Notes: generated by a model from the sequence alone, not told the origin. A DNA stretch of 64,000 bases from Caldalkalibacillus mannanilyticus JCM 10596 (GCF_000615945.1 NZ_BAMO01000017.1:1-64000); one strand, 5' to 3'; counted from the first letter of the stretch, positions 1 to 9,505 are shown. Made by a program: numbers and translations.

Positions 1-162
1 GCTTGTATAATATTTGAACTGAATAATATTATTGCAACATCTGTTCAGATGCAAGTAGTCTGGATGGTAGGATTAGTTTACTTTGTATTCATATTAGATA
101 AAATAATTAACAATTTTGGGCGTAGTATTACAAATGGAAAATGGTCTAGACTGAAAACTTAA
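1..162 (+). CDS. C-terminal end of a membrane protein, probably polysaccharide export or polymerisation (partial)
   Basis: The frame is open from base 1 to a TAA at 160-162, giving the last 53 residues of a protein that begins before the window. The tail has one long apolar stretch (about residues 16-33, containing VVWMVGLVYFVFIL) followed by a short polar, basic end. That looks like the last membrane helix and cytoplasmic tail of a multi-spanning protein. It is followed 21 bases later by a sugar acyltransferase in a glycan operon, so a Wzx flippase, a Wzy polymerase or an O-antigen-ligase-like protein is the natural guess. The family cannot be decided from this fragment. Confidence 0.6.
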   Translation, partial: ACIIFELNNIIATSVQMQVVWMVGLVYFVFILDKIINNFGRSITNGKWSRLKT

Positions 163-183
163 AAGAAAGGTGAATGATTTATT

Positions 184-780
184 TTGTCAATTCAAGTAGA
201 TGGTCAAAAGGTGAATAGAGGAAGGGATAAGTTTACAAGATTTAAATATATTATTAATTTATTAGAAGCCATATTTAAAATATTGCCCAAACCATTTCTT
301 TCTCCAATCTGGAGTTTTAGTAATATATTACCTAATTACGCAGGATTAGGAATGAGGTATTGTATACTAAGAGCAAGAGTTAAATCTTGTGGTAGTAATG
401 TTTTTGTCGGTCCTAATGTTACTATTAAAGGTTGGGAAAAGATAGACATAGGGGATAATGTAAGTATTCATATGAATTGCTATATAGATGCAAGTGGTGG
501 TCTATTCATCGGAAACGAGGTTTCAATTGCACATCAATCATCTATTATGACATTTGATCATTCATGGCATGACAAAATGCTATCTATTAGAGATAATCCT
601 GTAAACTATAGCGCAGTAAAAATACAAGATGATGTGTGGATAGGCTGTGGATGTAGAATCCTCTCTGGAGTTGAGATAAGTTCTAGATCAATCGTAGCAG
701 CAGGGGCAGTGGTTACAAAGAATGTATGTTCAAATACTATAGTTGGCGGCGTACCGGCTAAAAAGATTAAAGATATATGA
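184..780 (+). CDS. Acyltransferase, left-handed beta-helix (hexapeptide repeat) family
   Basis: 198 residues, starting at TTG 184 with an AGAAAGGTG ribosome binding site about 12 bases upstream; the nearby ATG at 174 is out of frame. From about residue 75 to the end the protein shows hexapeptide-repeat pattern (IGDNVSIHMNCYIDASGG, IGNEVSIAHQSSI, VWIGCGCRILSGVEIS, SIVAAGAVVTKNV, GVPAKKIK), typical of the LacA/NodL/WbbJ O-acetyltransferases that use acetyl-CoA to modify sugars. The DHSWHDKM segment supplies the His usual in these active sites. The N-terminal 70 residues are less conserved. First complete gene of the glycan operon; it probably acetylates a sugar of the repeat unit. The acceptor is unknown. 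Confidence 0.85.
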   Translation: MSIQVDGQKVNRGRDKFTRFKYIINLLEAIFKILPKPFLSPIWSFSNILPNYAGLGMRYCILRARVKSCGSNVFVGPNVTIKGWEKIDIGDNVSIHMNCYIDASGGLFIGNEVSIAHQSSIMTFDHSWHDKMLSIRDNPVNYSAVKIQDDVWIGCGCRILSGVEISSRSIVAAGAVVTKNVCSNTIVGGVPAKKIKDI

Positions 781-795
781 GAAGAGGTTTTAAAG

Positions 796-1980
796 ATGAA
801 ATTAGTGTTTGTTCATGATCATGTTTTCTATACAGATGGTGAAGGTTGCTATTATACGAGTGGAAAGCTACCCTATTCTGTTTGGGAGCGTTACTTATCC
901 GTTTTTGAGCAAATAACAGTAGTTGCTCGGGCAAAAAAACTAACTAATCTTGATGATGTATCAAAATTAAACCTTTCGAGTGGATTGAATGTATCCTTTG
1001 TCGAAATGCCATCACTAAGCAACCCCAAAAACATTGTAACGAAAAGGCAACAGGTAATCAAAAAAATGAAAGAAATTATTTTAGAGAATGACGCAGTAAT
1101 AGCAAGAGTTCCCAGTGAGTTAGGGTTGTTAGCTGCAAAGATTGCGCTAAAAGTAAATAAGCCTTGGGCAGTGGAAGTTGTAGCGCATGCTTGGGATGCC
1201 CTATGGAATTATGGAAATATTCAAGGAAAAATATATGCTCCTATATTGTATTGGAGAACTAGAGAAATTGTAAAAAAATCAAAGTTTTCATTGTATGTTA
1301 CAAAGAAATTTTTACAAAGCAAATATCCTTCTTATGGATATCAAATAAATTGTTCCAATGTGGAATTACCTAATGTACCAGAGGAAGTTTTAGTCCAAAG
1401 ACTGCAAAGAGAAGTTTCAGATAAATATACAATAGGTTTGATTGGTTCATTAAACTCAAATTATAAAGGAATTGATACAGCATTAAAAGCTATCCAATTA
1501 ATAAGAAATATCGTGCCAAACATAGAGCTTCGTATTTTAGGAGATGGTAGTAAGGACCTTTGGCTAAATTTAGCTTCAAATTTAGATGTATTACAGAATG
1601 TTAGATTTGATGGTGTATTACCTGGCGGCGATGCTGTCTTTAATTGGCTAGATAATCTAGATTTATACATACATCCTTCGCGTCAAGAGGGGCTCCCTAG
1701 AGCATTAATTGAAGCGATGAGCAGGGGGTTACCAGCACTAGGTTCGACAGTAGCAGGGATTCCGGAACTACTGGAAGAACAATGCTTGCACAGTCCGAAT
1801 GATTATAAAAAATTAGCTAACTTAATAGAGTGTTCGTTAGATATAAACTGGAGAGAAGAACAATCAAGGAAAAACTTTTTAACTGCTAAAGACTACACAA
1901 AAGAAGTTCTTGATAATAGAAGAAGGCTATTTCTCGAAGAGTTAAGAGGATTTGCTTCCACTTTAAAAAGTAATAGGTGA
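796..1980 (+). CDS. Glycosyltransferase, GT4 family
   Basis: 394 residues, ATG start after a GAAGAGG ribosome binding site, 15 bases behind the acyltransferase. The C-terminal half has the GT-B nucleotide-sugar-binding domain of GT4 enzymes: the lead-in YTIGLIGSLNSNYKGIDTAL, the ELRILGDGS strand and the EX7E-type region QEGLPRALIEAMSRGLP, then AGIPELLE. The N-terminal Rossmann-like half is more divergent, as is usual for the acceptor-binding half. It should transfer a sugar from an NDP-sugar to a lipid-linked intermediate at the inner face of the membrane. The donor and acceptor cannot be read from sequence. Confidence 0.88.
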   Translation: MKLVFVHDHVFYTDGEGCYYTSGKLPYSVWERYLSVFEQITVVARAKKLTNLDDVSKLNLSSGLNVSFVEMPSLSNPKNIVTKRQQVIKKMKEIILENDAVIARVPSELGLLAAKIALKVNKPWAVEVVAHAWDALWNYGNIQGKIYAPILYWRTREIVKKSKFSLYVTKKFLQSKYPSYGYQINCSNVELPNVPEEVLVQRLQREVSDKYTIGLIGSLNSNYKGIDTALKAIQLIRNIVPNIELRILGDGSKDLWLNLASNLDVLQNVRFDGVLPGGDAVFNWLDNLDLYIHPSRQEGLPRALIEAMSRGLPALGSTVAGIPELLEEQCLHSPNDYKKLANLIECSLDINWREEQSRKNFLTAKDYTKEVLDNRRRLFLEELRGFASTLKSNR

Positions 1981-2015
1981 TTCTATAAAATTTTGAGTAG
2001 GGAGGGATCGAATGA

Positions 2016-3161
2016 ATGAAGAAAATTGCACATATTTGTACAGCGGCGGTTAGTCACAAAATACTCAATGATAAGTTACAGTTATTAAGTAAAAAGGGTT
2101 ACATTATTCATGTTGTTTCATCAAAAGAAGGATTAGATGAGAAAAGTTTAGAAAGCTACCCCCACTTAATCTTTAGATATATTAATATGAATCGCGCTAT
2201 AAATATAAAAGATGATGTAGTGTCAATTTATAGTATGTATAAGTTATTTAAAAAAGAGAAATATGAAATCGTCCATACACATACTGCTAAAGCTGGCATA
2301 ATAGGGAGGATTGCAGCGAGATTAGCTGGCATCCCCTTGATTATCCACACCAGTCATGGGTTACCATTTTATGATGGACAAACAAAAATGAAGTACATAC
2401 TTTATAAAAATCTGGAGAAATTAGGTTCTTATTTTTGTGATGCAATAGGCTCACAAAATAAGTTTGATCTAGAAAATATTAAAGAACTTTCACCGAAAAA
2501 ACACCTATATTATGAAGGAAATGGTGTTGATTTAGATCACTTAGATGATAAATACAATGCCATAAGTGAAAAGGATTTACTAGAAATTCGTAAAGGGCTA
2601 GGTATTGGGGAAAATACTAAGGTTATTTTAATGGGAGCAAGATTAGAGCCGATTAAGGACCCAGAATTTTTAGTGCATGCAATAGATCTCCTAAATAAGA
2701 AAAATATTCATGATTTTGTATGCTTGCTTGCTGGGAATGGCCCACTTGAGAATCATATAGAGCAAAAGATTACTGAATTAAATTTACAAGATAGAGTAAA
2801 GTTAATAGGGTTTAAAAAAAATATTCATCCCTATATTAAATTAGCTAATATTGTTGTTCTTACATCACAAAAGGAAGGAATTCCTAGAATTATTATGGAA
2901 TCAATGAGTTTTAAAAAGCCTATAGTGGCGAGCGACGTTATTGGAACAAATGAATTAGTGATAGATACTAAAACAGGGTATTTAGTCGAGTATAAAGATG
3001 TGAGTAAATTAGCTAGTAGTCTTGAGAAATTGTTAAACGATGATGAATTGTGTAAGCAAATGGGTTTGAATTCGAGAAAAAGGATAGAAGATGAATTTAC
3101 AGAACAAAAAGTCATTGAAAGGGTAGATTTAATATATAGAAAACTAGGTGGGTTAAATTAA
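2016..3161 (+). CDS. Glycosyltransferase, GT4 family (EpsD/PglA-like)
   Basis: 381 residues. Two ATGs sit four bases apart; only the second (2016) opens the frame, with a GGAGGG ribosome binding site 9 bases upstream. The N-terminus (KKIAHICTAA, VVSSKEG, then HTHTAKAGIIGRIAARLAG) is the acceptor domain common to EpsD/PglA-type enzymes. The C-terminal domain carries the GARLEPIKDPEFLVHAI, LLAGNGPLE and QKEGIPRIIMESMSFKKP motifs of GT4, with the two Glu of the EX7E signature. It follows another GT4 gene and precedes the precursor genes, so it probably adds a further sugar of the same repeat unit. Specificity is not evident. Confidence 0.88.
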   Translation: MKKIAHICTAAVSHKILNDKLQLLSKKGYIIHVVSSKEGLDEKSLESYPHLIFRYINMNRAINIKDDVVSIYSMYKLFKKEKYEIVHTHTAKAGIIGRIAARLAGIPLIIHTSHGLPFYDGQTKMKYILYKNLEKLGSYFCDAIGSQNKFDLENIKELSPKKHLYYEGNGVDLDHLDDKYNAISEKDLLEIRKGLGIGENTKVILMGARLEPIKDPEFLVHAIDLLNKKNIHDFVCLLAGNGPLENHIEQKITELNLQDRVKLIGFKKNIHPYIKLANIVVLTSQKEGIPRIIMESMSFKKPIVASDVIGTNELVIDTKTGYLVEYKDVSKLASSLEKLLNDDELCKQMGLNSRKRIEDEFTEQKVIERVDLIYRKLGGLN

Positions 3162-3187
3162 ATAGTGAACTTTAGGAGGTACTAATA

Positions 3188-4207
3188 ATGAAAATTTTAG
3201 TCACAGGTGCAGCAGGTTTTGTTGGATATCACCTGACACAACGATTATTGGAACAAGATTTTACCGTTGTCGGGATTGATAATGAGAATGATTATTACGA
3301 TCCGAAACTAAAAGAAGGCAGATTAGAGGAACTCAAAGGAAAATCAGGCTTCACGTACTATAAAATGGATCTAAGTGACACGGCTTCGATCAATGAGTTA
3401 TTTGAGAAACATAGCTTTCATACAGTGATAAACCTTGCGGCGCAAGCGGGTGTTCGATATAGCTTGCAGAACCCTAGAGCTTATATTGATTCCAATATTG
3501 TTGGTTTTACCAATATCCTAGAGGGCTGCAGGCATTTTGACGTAAAGCATTTAATCTATGCGTCATCTAGTTCTGTTTATGGGGCAAACACGAAGATGCC
3601 TTTCTCAGAGCATGATAACGTGAGCCATCCTGTCAGCTTATACGCTGCAACGAAAAAGTCTAATGAATTAATGGCTCATACATATAGTCATTTATATGGC
3701 ATTCCAACAACAGGCTTACGCTTTTTCACTGTGTATGGTCCTTGGGGCCGCCCAGATATGGCGTACTATTCATTTACAAAAGACATCATCGAAGGAAAGC
3801 CGATCAAAGTCTTTAATCATGGCAAAATGAAACGTGACTTTACCTATATTGATGATATTGTCGAAGGAATTGTACGCTTGACCGATAAGATCCCTCAGCC
3901 AAATGCAGAATGGAATCGTCATGCGGCAGATCCAGGTTCTAGCTATGCGCCATACAAAATATATAATATAGGAAATAATCAACCTGTAGAATTAATGAAA
4001 TTTATTAATACTCTAGAAGAGTTGATAGGGAAGAAAGCAAACATGGAATATCTTCCTATGCAATCTGGAGATGTAGAAGCTACTTTTGCCGACATCTCAG
4101 ATTTACAAGAGGCGGTGGGTTTCAATCCATCTACACCTATTGAAGTTGGTTTAGAGAAATTTGTGAAATGGTATAAAAGCTACTATAAAGTTGATATAAA
4201 AGCATAA
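3188..4207 (+). CDS. NAD-dependent epimerase, likely UDP-glucuronate 4-epimerase
   Basis: 339 residues with a strong AGGAGGT ribosome binding site. It is an extended short-chain dehydrogenase: the NAD-binding GAAGFVG loop near residue 7, the SSSSVYG strand, and the catalytic YAATK (Tyr152, Lys156). The DNENDYYDPKLKEGRL stretch after beta-2 and the FFTVYGPWGRPDMA segment are characteristic of the CapI/LpsL-type UDP-glucuronate 4-epimerases, which convert UDP-GlcA to UDP-GalA. The neighbours make UDP-Glc and UDP-GlcA, exactly the upstream steps, which supports the call. A dehydratase is unlikely. Confidence 0.85.
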   Translation: MKILVTGAAGFVGYHLTQRLLEQDFTVVGIDNENDYYDPKLKEGRLEELKGKSGFTYYKMDLSDTASINELFEKHSFHTVINLAAQAGVRYSLQNPRAYIDSNIVGFTNILEGCRHFDVKHLIYASSSSVYGANTKMPFSEHDNVSHPVSLYAATKKSNELMAHTYSHLYGIPTTGLRFFTVYGPWGRPDMAYYSFTKDIIEGKPIKVFNHGKMKRDFTYIDDIVEGIVRLTDKIPQPNAEWNRHAADPGSSYAPYKIYNIGNNQPVELMKFINTLEELIGKKANMEYLPMQSGDVEATFADISDLQEAVGFNPSTPIEVGLEKFVKWYKSYYKVDIKA

Positions 4208-4234
4208 AATTCAAAATTAAAAGGAGTGAGCAAA

Positions 4235-5125
4235 ATGCAAGTGAAAAAAGCGATTATTCCTGCTGCTGGATTAGGTACTCGGTTCTTACCGGCAACCAAA
4301 GCACAGCCTAAAGAAATGCTTCCTATTGTTGACAAACCCACTATTCAATACATTATTGAAGAAGCAGTGGAATCTGGAATCGAAGATATTATTATTGTCA
4401 GTGGCAGAAATAAAAGAGCGATCGAGGATCACTTTGATAAATCCTTTGAGCTTGAAGAAACCTTAGAAGAAAAGAAAAAAATGAGTCTATTAAAAGAAAT
4501 TAGGGCCATTTCTGAAATGGCTAATATCCACTATATTCGCCAAAAAGAGCCTAAAGGACTTGGGCATGCCATTTGGTGCGCAAGAAAATTTATAGGGAAT
4601 GAGCCTTTTGCCGTGTTATTAGGTGATGACATCGTGCAGTCAGAAAAGCCGTGTTTAAAACAGTTGATGGAAGTCTTTAACCGCTACCACTCTTCGGTCG
4701 TGGGCGTTCAAGAGGTAGCAGATGAGGATGTTTCCAAATATGGTGTTATTGCCCCAAAAGGCCAACCAATTGAGCCTAACGTCATCAATGTTGAAACCTT
4801 AATCGAAAAGCCTAAGCTTGAAGAAGCTCCTTCCAACTTTGCTATTATGGGAAGATATGTTCTAAGACCTGAGATTTTTGATATTTTAGATAACCAAAAA
4901 CCTGGAGCCGGTGGAGAAATTCAGTTAACGGATGCCATCAAGCGTTTAAATGAATCTCAGGCTGTCCTAGCCTATAATTTTGATGGAATTCGCTATGATG
5001 TGGGAGATAAGTTTGGTTTTGTCAAAGCGACAGTAGATTTTGCTTTGCAAAGAGAAGATCTACGAGCCGATGTGTTAGCCTATCTTCAGGAAGTTTTTGA
5101 TAAAGAATTAGTGGTAAAGGGGTAA
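4235..5125 (+). CDS. galU: UTP-glucose-1-phosphate uridylyltransferase
   Basis: 296 residues from ATG 4235. A GTG at 4226 is in frame but lies inside the AAGGAG ribosome binding site (4221-4226), so the ATG 8 bases further on is the likely start. It has the nucleotidyltransferase signature [20 protein letters not shown], the IEEAVESGI helix, the LLGDDIV metal-binding Asp pair, and LIEKP and [13 protein letters not shown], all typical of GalU/GtaB. It makes UDP-glucose from UTP and glucose-1-phosphate in the cytoplasm. The next gene oxidises UDP-glucose, so this is a precursor pair; a Bacillus naming would be gtaB. Confidence 0.95.
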   Translation: MQVKKAIIPAAGLGTRFLPATKAQPKEMLPIVDKPTIQYIIEEAVESGIEDIIIVSGRNKRAIEDHFDKSFELEETLEEKKKMSLLKEIRAISEMANIHYIRQKEPKGLGHAIWCARKFIGNEPFAVLLGDDIVQSEKPCLKQLMEVFNRYHSSVVGVQEVADEDVSKYGVIAPKGQPIEPNVINVETLIEKPKLEEAPSNFAIMGRYVLRPEIFDILDNQKPGAGGEIQLTDAIKRLNESQAVLAYNFDGIRYDVGDKFGFVKATVDFALQREDLRADVLAYLQEVFDKELVVKG

Positions 5126-5130
5126 GAGAA

Positions 5131-6459
5131 ATGAAAAAATTAGCTGTTGTTGGTACAGGGTATGTAGGCTTAGTTTCTGGTACTTGCTTCGCTGAGATTG
5201 GTAATCAAGTTATTTGTTGCGACGTAGATCAAGGCAAGATTGATAGATTAAAAGCAGGGGAAATTCCTATCTATGAGCCTGGCTTAGAAGAGTTAGTTGC
5301 CAGTAATGTTGAAGCTGGTAGACTATCTTTCACAACGGAAATTAATACAGCAATTCAAAGCTCAGATATTATTTATATTGCTGTAGGAACTCCTATGTCT
5401 GAAACAGGAGAAGCGGATTTACGATATGTAAAAGCAGTTGCCAACACTATTGGTGAGAATTTAAATGATTATAAAGTAGTTGTGAATAAAAGTACGGTGC
5501 CAGTGGGGACAGGCGAACTCGTTCGTTCTATTATTAGTGAGCACGTTAACAATACAATCGAATTTGATGTGGTTTCTAACCCTGAATTCCTGAGAGAAGG
5601 TTCTGCGATCTACGATTGCATGAATATGGAAAGAGCCGTTATTGGAGCGACAAGTGAGAAAGCAGCGGACATTATTGCTGAGCTACATGCGCCATTCAAA
5701 ACCAATATTTTAAAAACAGATTTAGAAAGTGCAGAAATGATTAAATACGCAGCTAATGCTTTCTTAGCAACAAAAATTTCTTTCATTAATGATATTGCTA
5801 ACGTATGTGAAAGAGTGGGAGCAGATGTAACGAAAGTAGCGGAAGGAATGGGATTAGATAGCCGTATCGGTTCTAAGTTCCTGCAAGCAGGTATTGGTTA
5901 TGGAGGTTCTTGCTTCCCTAAGGACACTCAAGCTTTGGTTCATATTGCCGATGAAGTTAATTATGACTTTAAGCTTTTAAAATCTGTTATTGAAACAAAT
6001 GACTTACAGCGTCTTCGTATGATTGAGAAAGTGGAGAATGTATTTGGGAAGGATTTAAGCGGAAAAACAATCGCTGTCCTTGGCTTAGCATTTAAACCCA
6101 ATACAGATGATATGAGATACGCTCCTGCTCTGACAATCATTCCTGAACTAGTGAGAAAAGGCGCGAAAGTGAAAGGTTTTGATCCGATTGCTATCTCAGA
6201 GGCGAAGAAGGAATTGGGAGATCAACTAGAATACTCAACTGATCTATATGAGGTGTTAAAAGGCAGTGATCTATGCTTAGTATTAACAGAGTGGAAAGAA
6301 GTTTTAGAAATGGATGTTGAGAAAGTGAAACAGCTCCTGAAACAACCAATTATCATTGATGGACGTAATTGCTTTGAACTTGAAGAAATGAAGAGCTATA
6401 ATATTCAGTACATTTCAATTGGTCGTCAAGAAGTTCCCAAACAGTTAGTAAATGTGTAA
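5131..6459 (+). CDS. ugd: UDP-glucose 6-dehydrogenase
   Basis: 442 residues, five bases after galU, with its ribosome binding site (AAAGGGG) overlapping the end of that gene. N-terminal NAD-binding VGTGYVGLVSG, the AVGTP motif, the NPEFLREG substrate loop, the K(Y)AANAFLATKISFINDIAN helix, and the catalytic cysteine in GYGGSCFPKD (Cys261). The C-terminal UDP-binding domain contains VLGLAFKPNTDDMR. Length is normal for the UDP-glucose/GDP-mannose dehydrogenase family (TuaD/Ugd). It oxidises UDP-glucose to UDP-glucuronate with two NAD+, feeding the epimerase two genes upstream. Confidence 0.95.
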   Translation: MKKLAVVGTGYVGLVSGTCFAEIGNQVICCDVDQGKIDRLKAGEIPIYEPGLEELVASNVEAGRLSFTTEINTAIQSSDIIYIAVGTPMSETGEADLRYVKAVANTIGENLNDYKVVVNKSTVPVGTGELVRSIISEHVNNTIEFDVVSNPEFLREGSAIYDCMNMERAVIGATSEKAADIIAELHAPFKTNILKTDLESAEMIKYAANAFLATKISFINDIANVCERVGADVTKVAEGMGLDSRIGSKFLQAGIGYGGSCFPKDTQALVHIADEVNYDFKLLKSVIETNDLQRLRMIEKVENVFGKDLSGKTIAVLGLAFKPNTDDMRYAPALTIIPELVRKGAKVKGFDPIAISEAKKELGDQLEYSTDLYEVLKGSDLCLVLTEWKEVLEMDVEKVKQLLKQPIIIDGRNCFELEEMKSYNIQYISIGRQEVPKQLVNV

Positions 6460-6494
6460 AGGTTGTGTATTTTGTAAAAGGAAGGTGAATAAAG

Positions 6495-7088
6495 TTGAAG
6501 AACATCTTTGATATTACTGTTGGAGTAGTCGCTTTAGTTCTTCTTTTACCCATTATTTGTGTGGTGGCTCTTCTTGTGCGTCTAAAACTAGGTTCACCCA
6601 TACTTTTTAAACAAGAAAGACCAGGTCTTCACGGACGCCCCTTTAAAATTTATAAATTTAGAACAATGACGGATGCTAGAGATGAGTTGGGAAATTTATT
6701 ATCAGATGATATAAGGTTGACTCGATTTGGTAAGTTACTAAGAAAGCTGAGCCTTGATGAACTTCCGCAGCTGTTCAATGTTGTAAAAGGGGAGTTAAGT
6801 CTTGTTGGACCACGTCCATTATTAATGGAATACCTATCTCTATACACTCCAGAACAAGCAAGACGTCATGATGTCAAACCTGGGATTACTGGCTGGGCAC
6901 AAGTAAACGGAAGGAATGCGATTACTTGGGAAGAGAAATTTAAATATGATGTATGGTATGTCGACAATAGAAGCTTTTGGCTAGATATTAAAATATTGTT
7001 TTTAACTGTCTTGAAGGTGTTCAAATCAGAGGGGATTAGCCAGAAGGGGCATGTGACAATGGATAAATTCAAAGGAAGTATTTCGTAG
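6495..7088 (+). CDS. Undecaprenyl-phosphate sugar phosphotransferase (PglC/EpsL-type)
   Basis: 197 residues, TTG start at 6495 with AAGGAAGGTG upstream. It is a short monotopic initiating transferase: one N-terminal re-entrant membrane helix (about residues 8-30), then the catalytic core [45 protein letters not shown], and [20 protein letters not shown]. This family moves a sugar-1-phosphate from a UDP-sugar to undecaprenyl phosphate and so starts a glycan. The next two genes resemble the enzymes that finish UDP-diNAc-bacillosamine, so that sugar is the likely substrate. The gene order transferase-acetyltransferase-aminotransferase matches epsL-epsM-epsN of Bacillus subtilis. Confidence 0.9.
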   Translation: MKNIFDITVGVVALVLLLPIICVVALLVRLKLGSPILFKQERPGLHGRPFKIYKFRTMTDARDELGNLLSDDIRLTRFGKLLRKLSLDELPQLFNVVKGELSLVGPRPLLMEYLSLYTPEQARRHDVKPGITGWAQVNGRNAITWEEKFKYDVWYVDNRSFWLDIKILFLTVLKVFKSEGISQKGHVTMDKFKGSIS

Positions 7089-7741
7089 TGAAGAAAATTG
7101 TTTTGATTGGTGCAGGAGGACACAGTCGTGTTGTTCAAGATATCATCAATGCGTTAGGCTATTCAATTATGGCGTTAGTGGACAATAAATTTGAGAAAGT
7201 AAATGAGATAGATGGGATTAAGTATGGGCCTACTTCCTTAGTGAAAGAAATTAAATATAATGGTGAAGACATTTTTCTTGTTATAGCAATAGGAAGTAAT
7301 GTTATTCGAAAAAGAATATTTACAGAACTTTCTATACCTGCTGAATACTATGCTACACTTATACATCCATCAGCGATCGTAGGCTCAAATGTAGAGATTA
7401 GCTTTGGTACCGTTGTTATGCCTAATGCCGTTATTAATGCAAATTCTGTAATTGGTAATCACTGTATTATTAATAGTGCTGCCGTTATAGAGCATGATAA
7501 TGTAGTCGATTCGTATGTACATATTTCACCTAAAGCTGGTTTGGCGGGTAATGTGAACGTTATGGAAGGGGCTCACTTAGGAATAGGTGCAAATGTCATA
7601 CCTGGAGTTAAGATAGGATCATGGAGTGTTATTGGAGCGGGAGCTACAGTCATTGAAAACATTCCTAATTCGGTTGTAGCAGTAGGTATACCAGCAAAAG
7701 TCGTCAAAAACCTTGATGTGAAAGAAGGTAATAATGAATGA
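7088..7741 (+). CDS. Sugar O/N-acetyltransferase, NeuD/PglD/EpsM family
   Basis: 217 residues. The GTG start shares its G with the TAG of the preceding gene, which indicates translational coupling. N-terminal Rossmann-like UDP-sugar-binding part (VLIGAGGHSRVVQDIINALG), then a left-handed beta-helix with hexapeptide repeats. The conserved catalytic histidine of PglD-type enzymes is present as His136 in AAVIEHDNVV, and the chain ends in the usual GIPAKVVK. PglD acetylates the 4-amino group of UDP-4-amino-sugar using acetyl-CoA. The neighbouring aminotransferase would make that amino sugar. Confidence 0.88.
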   Translation: MKKIVLIGAGGHSRVVQDIINALGYSIMALVDNKFEKVNEIDGIKYGPTSLVKEIKYNGEDIFLVIAIGSNVIRKRIFTELSIPAEYYATLIHPSAIVGSNVEISFGTVVMPNAVINANSVIGNHCIINSAAVIEHDNVVDSYVHISPKAGLAGNVNVMEGAHLGIGANVIPGVKIGSWSVIGAGATVIENIPNSVVAVGIPAKVVKNLDVKEGNNE

Positions 7742-8892
7742 GAGAGAATAAAGAGAGAATCTATCTTTCTTCACCTCATATGAGTGGGTTAGAACAACAA
7801 TATATTAATGAAGCGTTTGAATCTAATTGGATTGCTCCTCTTGGACCTAATGTAGACCATTTTGAAGCCGAGCTTGCCAAATACGTAGGAAGTCAAGGAG
7901 CAGTTGCCTTATCTTCTGGTACAGCGGCTATTCATCTTGCGCTAAAGCTTCTAGACGTGAAGGAAAATGATATCGTTTTTTGTTCATCATTAACTTTTTC
8001 AGCTAGTGCGAATCCTATATTGTATGAGAAAGCTTCCCCTGTTTTTATTGATTCTGAGCCAGAAAGTTGGAATATGTCACCAAAGGCTCTTGAAAGGGCA
8101 TTTGAGGATGCAATTAAAGAAGGAAAACTACCAAAAGCTGTAGTTGTTGTTAATCTGTATGGTCAAAGTGCTGATATGGATCCTATTCTAAAAATATGCA
8201 ACCATTATAAAGTACCGGTGATAGAGGATGCAGCTGAATCGTTAGGTGCATCTTATAAGCAGAAGGCTAGTGGTACCTTAGGCAGGTTTGGAATATACTC
8301 CTTTAATGGTAATAAGATCATTACGACATCAGGTGGAGGTATGTTGGTTTCTGATGATCTTGAAGCCTTAGAAAAAGCTCGTTTTTGGGCTACGCAATCA
8401 CGTGACCCTGCTAGGCATTACCAACATAGCGAAATAGGTTACAATTACAGATTAAGCAACGTATTAGCGGGAATTGGAAGAGCACAACTTCAAGTGCTAG
8501 AGGATAGAGTGAAGGCTAGAAGAGCTGTTTTTGAGCGGTATTATGAAGCGTTTTCTCCGATTGAGGGAATTGAATTTATGCCAGAAGCGCCATTCGGCAA
8601 ACATAATCGATGGTTAACCACATTAACAATGGACGAAAAAAAATGTGGGATTCATATTCATAATGTCATAGATACCTTATCAGCAGATAATATTGAGGCA
8701 CGTCCTGTTTGGAAGCCAATGCATTTACAGCCTTTGTTCAAGAACTATAAATACTTTGCACATGAAGAAAAGAAAAGTGTTTCAGATCAGTTATTTGAAA
8801 CAGGGATATGCTTACCGTCTGGTTCTAATTTAACTCTAGAGGATCAAACTAGAGTAATTGAGAAGCTTCACTCATTACTTGTGAATAAATAA
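7738..8892 (+). CDS. DegT/DnrJ/EryC1 aminotransferase (PglE/EpsN-type)
   Basis: 384 residues; ATG overlaps the preceding TGA (ATGA), again coupled. It is a PLP-dependent sugar aminotransferase: IYLSSPHMSG N-terminus, SGTAAIHLAL phosphate-binding loop, IEDAAESLGA with the PLP-binding Asp, and the Schiff-base lysine in FNGNKIITTSGGG (Lys193). WIAPLGPNV and the C-terminal RPVWKPMHLQPLF fit the UDP-4-keto-6-deoxy-GlcNAc aminotransferases (PglE, EpsN). It would use glutamate to aminate the product of a 4,6-dehydratase, but no such dehydratase lies in this window. Confidence 0.9.
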   Translation: MRENKERIYLSSPHMSGLEQQYINEAFESNWIAPLGPNVDHFEAELAKYVGSQGAVALSSGTAAIHLALKLLDVKENDIVFCSSLTFSASANPILYEKASPVFIDSEPESWNMSPKALERAFEDAIKEGKLPKAVVVVNLYGQSADMDPILKICNHYKVPVIEDAAESLGASYKQKASGTLGRFGIYSFNGNKIITTSGGGMLVSDDLEALEKARFWATQSRDPARHYQHSEIGYNYRLSNVLAGIGRAQLQVLEDRVKARRAVFERYYEAFSPIEGIEFMPEAPFGKHNRWLTTLTMDEKKCGIHIHNVIDTLSADNIEARPVWKPMHLQPLFKNYKYFAHEEKKSVSDQLFETGICLPSGSNLTLEDQTRVIEKLHSLLVNK

Positions 8893-8940
8893 TACGAATA
8901 CTCACATTGTAGGTATAGAAGGCATAAGGAGAAGTAACAG

Positions 8941-9426
8941 ATGAAAAAATTAAGCTACTTAATACCGCTCATTATTTGGATCATCCTTATTGCCACCCTA
9001 TCTTCTCAGGATTATCATACCCAAAGCATTAAACCTTTTCTTAAAGAGCATTTTACTAAAGAAGAATTGAAAGAACGATTACCGGATATTCAATTCAAAT
9101 ATAACAATAGAAAAATAAATGCTCAAAAAGACCCCTTTCATTTCATTGAATTTATTTTTCGGAAAACAGCGCATGTAGTTGTTTATGCTATCTTAGCCAT
9201 TTGTCTATTTATAGCATTAAAAATAAGGCTTGCTAATCAGTGGAAGAGAGTAGGAGTCACATTAGGAGCGACTCTCTTGATTGCAGCTCTAGATGAATGG
9301 AATCAATTTATGTCTTCATCTCGAACAGGCTCTGTGAAGGACATGATGATTGATCTGATTGGGGCATGTTTAGGGCTTATGATAGTTATCCTAGTGAGTG
9401 CTTGGAAAGAAAGGCAGCAAAAATAG
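8941..9426 (+). CDS. VanZ-like membrane protein
   Basis: 161 residues, last gene of the glycan operon, with a ribosome binding site in AAGGAG. Four membrane segments are predicted by eye: residues 5-20, about 77-94, about 101-117 and about 135-152. FRKTAHVVVYAILA and the DEWNQFMSSSRTGSVKDMMIDLIGACLG block are the VanZ-family hallmarks. The polar insert after the first helix (about residues 25-70) is longer than usual. The biochemical role of VanZ-like proteins is unclear. They often sit at the ends of exopolysaccharide clusters, as here. Confidence 0.85.
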   Translation: MKKLSYLIPLIIWIILIATLSSQDYHTQSIKPFLKEHFTKEELKERLPDIQFKYNNRKINAQKDPFHFIEFIFRKTAHVVVYAILAICLFIALKIRLANQWKRVGVTLGATLLIAALDEWNQFMSSSRTGSVKDMMIDLIGACLGLMIVILVSAWKERQQK

Positions 9427-9444
9427 CAGAGAATAATAACGAAA

Positions 9445-9505
9445 AACCTATAAATCATTAAGTATCACAATATGTGAACATGATTTATAGGTTCATGTTT
9501 TGTTT
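9445..9505 (+). terminator. Intrinsic terminator of the glycan operon
   Basis: A perfect 13-bp inverted repeat (AACCTATAAATCA at 9445-9457, its complement at 9481-9493), with a second small hairpin TCACA-ATA-TGTGA nested in the loop, followed by a T-rich stretch. It lies between two converging genes. Confidence 0.75.

Noticed and set aside
4226-4234. GTG start for galU
   Set aside because: It lies inside the AAGGAG ribosome binding site of the ATG at 4235.
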